DNA of 9,513 nucleotides from an uncultured Anaerovibrio sp. GTDB taxonomy: Bacteria > Bacillota > Negativicutes > Selenomonadales > Selenomonadaceae. The DNA is taken from the NCBI GenBank assembly GCA_900768695.1, contig CAAGDY010000124.1:1-9513 (forward strand). The letters run 5' to 3'. Every line of letters starts with the position of its first letter. Positions within the stretch are counted from its first letter, which is position 1. The notes under the pieces were generated by a model. It worked only from the letters and a program-made list of their open reading frames with translations, did no database searches and was not told the origin of the DNA. Of this stretch, positions 1 to 5,116 are shown piece after piece. A program made the translations under genes and the position numbers.

Positions 1-702
1 ATCATCAACACCCCTGCCCACAACCCGACGGGCTACAGCCTGTCCGAGGCTGACTGGACCGGCGTGCTGGATTTGTGCAAAAAGTATGCGGCAGAGGGCA
101 AGAAGGTCAATCTGCTGGTTGATATTGCCTATATTGATTATGCAGGTGAAAAGAACGAATGCCGCAGCTTCATGAAGCAGTTCAGCAACCTGCCGGAGAA
201 TATTTTCACTATGTTTGCATTCTCCATGTCCAAGGGCTATACCATGTATGGCCAGCGTACCGGCGCCATCATCGGTCTGTCCGCCAGCAAGGAGCTGGTA
301 GATGAGTTTGTGGATGTGGCAAAGTATTCCAGTCGTGCTACCTGGTCCAACATCAACCGCGGCGCTATGTCCGTTCTGAGCGCCATTCAGCAGGATGCTT
401 CCCTGCTGGCTGATTTTGAGGCGGAGCGTGATTCCCTGTATGAAATCATCCGCGACCGTGCGGCAATCTTTATGAAGGAAGCCGAGGAATGTGGACTGAA
501 CGCCCTTCCTTACAAGGCCGGCTTCTTCCTGTCCATTCCTGCCAAGGATTCCAAGGCAGTGTGCGACGAGCTGCACAAGGATTTGATTTTTGCCGTTCCT
601 CTGAAGGCCGGTGTACGCATTGCTGTATGCTCCGTGCCTAAGAAAAAGATGTACGGCATGGCAGCCAAGGTGCTGAAGGCTCTGAAGGCTGTCGAGGGCT
701 GA
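1..702 (+). CDS. class I PLP-dependent aminotransferase, C-terminal part (5' end outside window)
   Basis: The reading frame is open from the first base, so the start lies upstream; 233 residues are visible. They carry the fold-type I aminotransferase landmarks in order: the NTPAHNPTG segment (window residues 3-11, the family's NPxNPTG), VDIAYIDYA (40-48) with Asp41, which should contact the pyridine nitrogen of PLP, and Tyr44, then SMSKGY with Lys78 as the Schiff-base lysine, QRTGAIIG with the phosphate-binding Arg shortly after, and VRIAVCSVP near the end with the Arg that normally binds the substrate alpha-carboxylate. The enzyme should be cytosolic and move an amino group between an amino acid and a 2-oxo acid. 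It resembles aspartate or aromatic aminotransferases, but the specificity-deciding N-terminal half is missing, so substrate is not assigned. A strong terminator follows, making this the last gene of its transcript. Confidence 0.9.
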   Translation: MINTPAHNPTGYSLSEADWTGVLDLCKKYAAEGKKVNLLVDIAYIDYAGEKNECRSFMKQFSNLPENIFTMFAFSMSKGYTMYGQRTGAIIGLSASKELVDEFVDVAKYSSRATWSNINRGAMSVLSAIQQDASLLADFEAERDSLYEIIRDRAAIFMKEAEECGLNALPYKAGFFLSIPAKDSKAVCDELHKDLIFAVPLKAGVRIAVCSVPKKKMYGMAAKVLKALKAVEG

Positions 703-753
703 TATGGCCTGCTGATATCTGTAATATAGCCGGGTTTGTCCGGCTTCTCTGTG

Positions 754-791
754 GTTACTGCATGCTGATGGTGCATGCAGTAACTTTTTTT
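754..791 (+). terminator. Rho-independent terminator of the aminotransferase gene
   Basis: A perfect 12-bp stem (GTTACTGCATGC at 754-765 with its complement at 773-784) closes a 7-nt loop and runs directly into seven Ts (785-791). A smaller hairpin (AGCCGG at 728-733 with CCGGCT at 740-745) lies just upstream and may add to termination. It separates the aminotransferase from the phosphate genes. Confidence 0.93.
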
Positions 792-812
792 ATTGCGCGA
801 GAAAATAATTAA

Positions 813-841
813 TGGTAAAATAATAGCGGAATAAGTATAAT
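813..841 (+). promoter_or_regulatory. likely sigma-A promoter for the phosphate transport pair
   Basis: A perfect -10 hexamer TATAAT lies at 836-841, between the upstream terminator and the first gene. With a 17-bp spacer the -35 position is TGGTAA (813-818), which matches the consensus only weakly. Such a weak -35 could mean the promoter needs an activator; I saw no convincing Pho-box repeat. Confidence 0.55.
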
Positions 842-864
842 TTATGCTTTGAGGAGGATATTCA

Positions 865-1497
865 ATGTTTGATTTGAAACCTAAGAAAAAAAGCAATGAG
901 TTCTTTGTCTTGTTTGAGGAAAGCGCCGACTATTTTTATCAGGCGACACTTCTTCTGGACGAGGTTATGATGGACCATCGCAAGGCCGACATCAAGGTCA
1001 AGGAGATTAATGACCTTGAACACAGGGCTGATAAGGTGAATGACGCTATTATTGACAAGCTGAACCAGACCTTTATTACTCCTATTGACCGTGAGGACAT
1101 TTACGCTATCGCCAATGGCCTGGATGATGGTGTAGACCAGCTGCAGGGCATGCTGCAGCGCATCGTTATTTATCACACTGGTGAGGCCCGTGAAGGGGCC
1201 CTGCGCCTGACAAAGCTGCTGATTGAATCCACTGCTGAAATCAAGCGGGCGGCCGCGCTCCTCAATGCCATAAGCAAGAATCAGACTGAGCTGCTCGCCA
1301 TCACCTCCAAGATTGACAAGCTGGAAAGCGAGGGGGACCACGTTTTCCGCGGGGAGCTGGCATATCTCTTTGAGTATGTGAAGGACCCGATTGAGCTTAT
1401 CAAGTGGAAGGATTTGCTGGAGGGTCTGGAGAATACCCTGGACCACTGTGAGAGAATGGCAGACTTGTTAAAAGGTGTGGTAATGAAGTATGCTTGA
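865..1497 (+). CDS. DUF47/PhoU-like accessory protein of a Pit phosphate transporter
   Basis: The 210-residue, almost wholly helical and acidic protein has no signal peptide or membrane segment and should be cytosolic. It matches the DUF47 (PhoU_div, YkaA-type) family in length and pattern. Visible family features are the EINDLEHRADKVND stretch (47-60), IDREDIYAIANGLDDGVDQL (74-93) and a C-terminal EGLENTLDHCERMADL (186-201); these E/D-rich helices resemble the ExxxD metal-binding helices of PhoU. The ATG follows GAGGAGG (851-857) by 7 nt. The stop overlaps the start of the Pit permease by 8 nt, so the two are translationally coupled; this DUF47-Pit pair is a common arrangement. The likely job is to regulate or assist the permease, inferred from family and context. 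It is not the Pst-associated PhoU itself. Confidence 0.92.
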   Translation: MFDLKPKKKSNEFFVLFEESADYFYQATLLLDEVMMDHRKADIKVKEINDLEHRADKVNDAIIDKLNQTFITPIDREDIYAIANGLDDGVDQLQGMLQRIVIYHTGEAREGALRLTKLLIESTAEIKRAAALLNAISKNQTELLAITSKIDKLESEGDHVFRGELAYLFEYVKDPIELIKWKDLLEGLENTLDHCERMADLLKGVVMKYA

Positions 1498-2485
1498 TAT
1501 TCATCCTTTTATAATTATCGTAGTCGTGCTGGCTCTTATGTTTGATTTTATCAACGGCTTTCACGATACGGCCAATGCTATTGCTACTTCTGTTTCCACC
1601 CGCGCCATTTCGCCAAGCAAGGCCATTATTATGGCGGCTGTGCTGAACTTCCTCGGTGCCATGATTAGTACCGGCGTAGCGAAGACCATCGGCGGTGACA
1701 TTGTGGTGGGACATATAGAGCAGCCGATTATTATTGCCTCCCTGGTGGGAGCAATTGTCTGGAACCTGCTGACCTGGAAGATTGGCCTGCCCAGCTCTTC
1801 CTCTCATGCGCTGGTAGGCGGCATGATTGGCGGCGTCCTCATGTCGGACATGGGGATGGCGGGCTTGAATTTTGCCGGTATAGGCAAGATTATCGTGGCT
1901 CTGGTTACTTCTCCTATTTTGGGCATGGTGATGGGCTATATTATCATGACGATTTTGTTCAGGATATTTGAGAATTCCAGCCCATCCAAGCTCAATCACC
2001 GCTTCAAGAAAATGCAGATTGTCACTGCCGCTACCATGGCTTTTTCCCACGGCTCCAACGATGCCCAGAAGTCTATGGGTATCATTACGCTGGCGCTGTT
2101 TTCCGGCGGTGTGATTTCCGAGTTTGAGGTGCCTACCATCGTCAAGATTCTGGCGGCAACGGCTATGGCCGTGGGTACCTCCATGGGCGGCTGGAGCATT
2201 ATCAAGACTGTGGGCGGCAAGATTTTTAAGCTGGAGCCGGTCAACGGCTTTGCGGCTGACCTGAACTCTTCCATCACGATTTTTACGGCTACCATGCTGC
2301 ATCTGCCGGTCAGCACTACCCATGTGGTTTCCGGCTCCATCATGGGCGTGGGCGCGGCCAAGCGCATACATGCGGTGCGCTGGGGCGTGGCACAGCAGAT
2401 GGTGATGGCCTGGGTACTGACTATTCCGTGTACGGCGGCAATGGGTGCCCTTTCCTATGTGATAGTAATGGCAATATTCGGTTAA
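1490..2485 (+). CDS. pit: Pit-family inorganic phosphate permease
   Basis: This 331-residue integral membrane protein has about 9-10 hydrophobic segments. The family's inverted duplication is easy to see: GFHDTANA (23-30) pairs with GSNDAQKSMG (188-197), and LPSSSSHALVGG (100-111) pairs with LPVSTTHVVSGS (272-283). These are the signature loops of PiT transporters (TC 2.A.20), which import phosphate, usually as a metal-phosphate complex with H+ in bacteria. The Asn/Asp pairs in the first repeat elements and the Ser/Thr-His motifs are intact, so the protein looks functional. The start ATG lies inside the end of the DUF47 gene, with AAAGGTGTGG just upstream (1471-1480) as ribosome binding site. 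The hydrophilic stretch at 160-178, between the two repeats, is the expected cytoplasmic loop. Sulfate or other anions are possible substrates in divergent members, but phosphate is favoured by the DUF47 partner. Confidence 0.95.
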   Translation: MLDIHPFIIIVVVLALMFDFINGFHDTANAIATSVSTRAISPSKAIIMAAVLNFLGAMISTGVAKTIGGDIVVGHIEQPIIIASLVGAIVWNLLTWKIGLPSSSSHALVGGMIGGVLMSDMGMAGLNFAGIGKIIVALVTSPILGMVMGYIIMTILFRIFENSSPSKLNHRFKKMQIVTAATMAFSHGSNDAQKSMGIITLALFSGGVISEFEVPTIVKILAATAMAVGTSMGGWSIIKTVGGKIFKLEPVNGFAADLNSSITIFTATMLHLPVSTTHVVSGSIMGVGAAKRIHAVRWGVAQQMVMAWVLTIPCTAAMGALSYVIVMAIFG

Positions 2486-2491
2486 TGTCAG

Positions 2492-2519
2492 AGGGATTGT
2501 CCAAGGACAATCCCTTTTT
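2492..2519 (+). terminator. Rho-independent terminator of the pit operon
   Basis: An 11-bp perfect inverted repeat (AGGGATTGTCC at 2492-2502, complement at 2505-2515) is separated by only AA, so the real loop opens a few bases of the stem. It runs into TTTTT (2515-2519). It begins 7 nt after the pit stop codon. Confidence 0.9.
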
Positions 2520-2546
2520 GTATAAATTCTTTTATCATGTTATAAT
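2518..2546 (+). promoter_or_regulatory. extended -10 sigma-A promoter for the nucleoside kinase gene
   Basis: TATAAT at 2541-2546 is preceded by TGT (2538-2540), giving an extended -10 element. A 17-bp spacer leads back to TTGTAT (2518-2523) as -35. It starts right at the U-tract of the pit terminator. The predicted transcript begins near 2553, leaving a leader of about 90 nt before the kinase start in which I see no convincing structure. Confidence 0.75.
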
Positions 2547-2641
2547 ATAAGCAGATAATGCTGCAGGTGTACAGTAATGGAAAACAGGATACCGGGAGCA
2601 GGCGATGATGAAGTCAGGTAGAGATTTACGGAGGTGAAGTT

Positions 2642-3637
2642 ATGTCATTTCAGAAAACATTGGAGGCCAGTCAGGAATGGGCAAGGATTCTGCACTGCTC
2701 ATATGTGACTGACCTGAATGAGATTATCGAACAGGGCAATATCGGGGAGCTGATACGCGTATCGGAGGCATTGCACGAAAAGCGCATTGCCAATATTGCC
2801 GATGAGATTGCCAGAAGGATTGATACCAGGCGGCTGGTGCTGATTGCCGGGCCAAGCTCTTCGGGCAAGACCAGTTTTGCTCAGCGGCTCCGCGTACAGC
2901 TCCGGGTGCTGGGGCTGGAGCCGGTATCAATTTCGATGGATGATTATTTTCTGGACAGGGAGCATACGCCAAAGAAGCCTAACGGCGAGTACGATTTTGA
3001 GTGTCTGGGTGCCATTGACCTGCCGCTTTTTAACGACCATCTGCAAAAGCTGTTGGCAGGACAGCGGGTCTATGTTCCGCGGTTCAACTTTAAAAAGGGC
3101 TGCCGGGATGCCCGTCCGTCGGCGGTGCTGGAGCTGAAGGCTGACCAGCCGGTCATTATTGAGGGGATTCACGGCCTGAATGAACGCGTCAGCAGTGCCA
3201 TACCTAGGGAACAGAAATTCAAGATTTATGTCAGCTCCCTGACGCCTCTGTACATGACGCCGGAGGTACGGCTGTCCACTACCCAGGCGCGGCTTTTCCG
3301 ACGCATGGTACGTGATTATCGCACCCGTGGCACCTCGGCGGCGGAAACCATCAGGCGGTGGCCTAATGTGATTGAGGGGGAGCAGAAGAATATTTATCCT
3401 TTTCAGGATGAGGGGGATGCTACCTTCAACACGGCGCTTCTGTATGAGCTGGGGGTGCTGAAGAAGTACGCCATGTATCTTTTGTCGGAGATTCCGCCGG
3501 AGGATGCTTCCTATGCAAAAGCGCAGGAGCTTCTGGCCTTCTGCCGGTATTTTAAGTCCATCGGCGATGAGAGTGATATACCGAATACCTCCATTCTGCG
3601 GGAGTTTATTGGCGGTTCCTGCTTTGATGTGGGGTAA
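2642..3637 (+). CDS. uridine kinase-like nucleoside kinase, short form without TGS/ThrRS-like N-terminus
   Basis: The 331-residue P-loop protein has Walker A GPSSSGKT (70-77), the VSISMDDYF segment (95-103) with the acidic residues expected of the uridine kinase active site, YVPRFNFKKG (144-153), VIIEGIHGLN (171-180) as the Walker B-like strand, RRMVRDYRTRGTSA (220-233) as the likely lid, and a closing SILREFIGGS (317-326). This pattern fits the clostridial/Negativicutes 'nucleoside kinase' family, in which the uridine kinase module is normally fused behind a TGS and a threonyl-tRNA-synthetase-like domain (about 550 residues). Here residues 1-55 look like the linker of that family and the two N-terminal domains are absent. 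GGAGGTGA (2630-2637) precedes the ATG, and an in-frame TGA at 2609-2611 rules out a longer frame, so the short form is real in this sequence. It presumably phosphorylates a nucleoside; the substrate is unproven. Confidence 0.85.
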   Translation: MSFQKTLEASQEWARILHCSYVTDLNEIIEQGNIGELIRVSEALHEKRIANIADEIARRIDTRRLVLIAGPSSSGKTSFAQRLRVQLRVLGLEPVSISMDDYFLDREHTPKKPNGEYDFECLGAIDLPLFNDHLQKLLAGQRVYVPRFNFKKGCRDARPSAVLELKADQPVIIEGIHGLNERVSSAIPREQKFKIYVSSLTPLYMTPEVRLSTTQARLFRRMVRDYRTRGTSAAETIRRWPNVIEGEQKNIYPFQDEGDATFNTALLYELGVLKKYAMYLLSEIPPEDASYAKAQELLAFCRYFKSIGDESDIPNTSILREFIGGSCFDVG

Positions 3638-3699
3638 TCCGGCCATGGGGGGAGCTGGCATTGCCTGAACTGCTTTTGCCGGCCAGAGCGATGTTCTGC

Positions 3700-3728
3700 T
3701 TGAAAATTTCAGATTTGAGGCATATAAT
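3700..3728 (+). promoter_or_regulatory. sigma-A promoter for the first adaptor gene, embedded in the upstream terminator
   Basis: TTGAAA (3700-3705), a 17-bp spacer and a perfect TATAAT (3723-3728) form a strong promoter. The -10 lies in the left arm of the kinase terminator hairpin, so transcripts started here (near 3735) lack that arm and cannot form the terminator, whereas read-through transcripts from the kinase gene can. Confidence 0.8.
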
Positions 3729-3759
3729 TATCTCTTAGTGTGATAGTTATATGCCTTTT
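3719..3759 (+). terminator. terminator of the kinase gene; also a palindrome over the adaptor promoter
   Basis: A 14-bp stem with one G-T pair (GGCATATAATTATC at 3719-3732 with 3742-3755) encloses a 9-nt loop and is followed by TTTT (3756-3759). The T-tract is short but the stem is long. In DNA form the same palindrome covers the -10 and start site of the downstream promoter, so it could double as a repressor operator. Confidence 0.75.
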
Positions 3760-3787
3760 ATATAGGCCGGATTGTGAGGGAATTGTT

Positions 3788-4837
3788 TTGAACGAAATAG
3801 ATATCAGTGATAAGGTAAAGCAGGTCATAAAGTTCTGGTTGCCGGCCCTGCTGGTAATGTCCGTCGTGGCGGCAAGCGTTGTCTGGTACATCATGTACGG
3901 GACCGGTGATTTGGTAGTGCGTGATGCCAGGGTTTCCAGCAGTATGGTGGGGGCCAGGGTGAGAGTGTCCGGCACGGTAGCGGAGGTGCTGGTGAAGGAC
4001 GGCGATGTGGTAAAGGCCGGGGATGTCATTGCCCGCATCAAGGTCAATGTGACGGAGGAACAGCTCAGGCAGCTGCAGCAGACTGTGGAGCTGTCCCAGA
4101 GAAATCTGGACCAGATAAAGCAGGGGATTACGGTGCGTACGCCGCGGGTGGTTTCGGCACCTGCTTCGGCCGGAGCATCCTCCGGCGAGGTGGAGCGGGC
4201 CAGAAGCCGCATGGAGCGCATGAATCAGCTCTATGAGATGGGGGCTATCAGCGCGGTAAAGCGCGATGAGGCGGTGGCAGAGTATCAGGCTGCCCTGGCC
4301 GCCGGTAGCGCAGTGTCCTCCTACGGCGGCGATGTGGTCTATGATACGACGGTGCAGGCCGCCAGCCCGGAAACCATCAAGAAGGCGGAGCTGCAGCTGC
4401 GTCAGGCCCAGGCGGCGCTGGAAACGGCCAGGGGTAATGCCGCGGCTACGGAGATTACAGCTCCCGTGGATGGTACTGTTTACGTAGGTGATTTGGCGAT
4501 AGGTACGGAGGTACAGGCCGGACAGGTGATTGCCAATGTGGGCAACTCTGACAGTATGTGGATTGAGGTCAGCCTGAAGCCCGAGCAGCAGAAAGATGTG
4601 CGGCTGGGACAGGTGGCGGATTATTATGTGAACAGAGCAAAATACGAAGGACTGGTCATGGAGATAACGGCTCCGGCAGATGCCGAGGGGCAGGAGGCTC
4701 AGGGAAATACCGAGGGCAGCTATGGCGAGGATGCCGCCGGGGACAGGCTGATTGTGAAGATTTCTATTTCGCCGGATGACCTGGCCAGGATGCACATCGG
4801 CGATGCGGCCGAGGTGCGTTTCCTGAAAAAGGGATAA
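3788..4837 (+). CDS. HlyD/EmrA-type membrane-fusion (periplasmic adaptor) protein
   Basis: The protein is 349 residues if begun at TTG 3788, which follows TGAGGGAA (3775-3782) at good distance. An earlier in-frame GTG at 3740 lies in the terminator loop and has no ribosome binding site. Residues 16-38 form a single N-terminal membrane anchor. Then come a first half lipoyl/barrel-sandwich motif (ARVRVSGTVAEVLVKDGDVV, 56-75), a coiled-coil hairpin (about 88-113 and 134-216), the second lipoyl half (ITAPVDGTVYVGDLAIGTEV, 223-242), and a beta-barrel region with an acidic, Gly-rich insertion at about 298-319. Such adaptors bridge an inner-membrane exporter (MFS or ABC) to an outer-membrane channel, implying a diderm cell. 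No exporter or channel gene adjoins it: a kinase lies upstream and glutamine synthetase downstream. It may therefore serve a transporter encoded elsewhere. Substrate unknown. Confidence 0.9.
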   Translation: MNEIDISDKVKQVIKFWLPALLVMSVVAASVVWYIMYGTGDLVVRDARVSSSMVGARVRVSGTVAEVLVKDGDVVKAGDVIARIKVNVTEEQLRQLQQTVELSQRNLDQIKQGITVRTPRVVSAPASAGASSGEVERARSRMERMNQLYEMGAISAVKRDEAVAEYQAALAAGSAVSSYGGDVVYDTTVQAASPETIKKAELQLRQAQAALETARGNAAATEITAPVDGTVYVGDLAIGTEVQAGQVIANVGNSDSMWIEVSLKPEQQKDVRLGQVADYYVNRAKYEGLVMEITAPADAEGQEAQGNTEGSYGEDAAGDRLIVKISISPDDLARMHIGDAAEVRFLKKG

Positions 4838-4872
4838 AGGCTGTGCAGCTTGCTTGCAGGTGTCAGGCTTTT

Positions 4873-4903
4873 GGGAGATTTTAGCTCCCTCATAGACAGG
4901 GAG
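4873..4903 (+). repeat. three-part alternating hairpin sequence after the adaptor gene
   Basis: GGGAG (4873-4877), CTCCC (4885-4889) and AGGGAG (4898-4903) are arranged so that the middle segment can pair with either flank. Neither hairpin is followed by a T-tract, so it is not a standard terminator. No other clear terminator follows the adaptor gene before the next promoter. Confidence 0.35.
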
Positions 4904-4951
4904 AAGATAAGGAAACAAAGTTTTTGTCACTTTTGCCTAAAATTTTTCAAA

Positions 4952-4974
4952 AAGTGTTTGACAAGGGGACACTT
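4952..4974 (+). promoter_or_regulatory. palindromic operator candidate over the glutamine synthetase -35
   Basis: AAGTGT (4952-4957) and ACACTT (4969-4974) are perfect inverted arms separated by 11 bp, and the -35 hexamer lies in that spacer. A further CACTT occurs at 4928-4932, giving three half-sites. The TGT-N11-ACA core has the length of a GlnR/TnrA box, but the inner A and T of that consensus are missing, so the regulator is unidentified. Confidence 0.5.
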
Positions 4975-4986
4975 ATATGCTAATAT
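4958..4986 (+). promoter_or_regulatory. near-consensus sigma-A promoter of the glutamine synthetase gene
   Basis: TTGACA (4958-4963, perfect), a 17-bp spacer and TAATAT (4981-4986) predict a start near 4993 and a 5' leader of about 125 nt. The high match to consensus fits a strongly expressed gene held in check by the leader or the overlapping palindrome. Confidence 0.85.
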
Positions 4987-5016
4987 AACACCTGTAAGCG
5001 AGTTAAATATTTCTAA

Positions 5017-5028
5017 GGCAATGAAGCC
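5017..5028 (+). promoter_or_regulatory. hexaloop hairpin in the glutamine synthetase leader (antiterminator candidate)
   Basis: GGC (5017-5019) and GCC (5026-5028) close the six-base loop AATGAA, which has A at position 1 and G at position 4, the loop rule known for ANTAR-protein RNA targets. Beyond three G-C pairs the stem continues only imperfectly (A-A mismatch, then A-U and U-G). Its right arm is also the base of the downstream terminator stem, so the two structures exclude each other. ANTAR sites normally have two such hairpins; an upstream AGCGAG loop (4997-5002) obeys the loop rule but has almost no stem. Confidence 0.4.
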
Positions 5029-5073
5029 ATGCAGTGAGTACAGAGTATCTGTATCCTGTGTGGTTATTTTTTT
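5026..5073 (+). terminator. leader terminator (attenuator) upstream of glutamine synthetase
   Basis: The outer stem pairs GCCATGCAG (5026-5034) with CTGTGTGGT (5056-5064), all nine positions paired including G-U pairs. The inner stem pairs TACAGA (5039-5044) with TCTGTA (5048-5053) around a GTA loop, with a small internal bulge between the two stems. Seven Ts follow at 5067-5073. It lies inside the transcribed leader, 43 nt before the start codon, so it would stop transcription before the gene unless prevented from forming. Confidence 0.65.
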
Positions 5074-5116
5074 GCCAAAATTAGCTGAAGATAATGTAAG
5101 AAAAGGTGGTTTTAAA

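Noticed and set aside
1400..2371. Long minus-strand open frames opposite the pit gene
   Set aside because: They give low-complexity His/Asn/Gln-rich products with no family resemblance and run opposite an intact permease.
2577..2621. A 14-residue upstream frame in the kinase leader
   Set aside because: No clear ribosome binding site and no feature to separate it from chance.
3740..3787. GTG start for the first adaptor, 16 codons upstream
   Set aside because: It lies in the loop of the terminator hairpin with no Shine-Dalgarno sequence, whereas TTG 3788 has TGAGGGAA at the right distance.
4850..5116. An 89-codon in-frame extension of glutamine synthetase
   Set aside because: The stretch contains the promoter, the leader terminator and no ribosome binding site; the enzyme's family N-terminus begins at ATG 5117.
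4987..5116. T-box or known glutamine riboswitch in the glutamine synthetase leader
   Set aside because: The T-box core sequence and the conserved bases of the glutamine riboswitch are not seen; the attenuator model explains the structure better.
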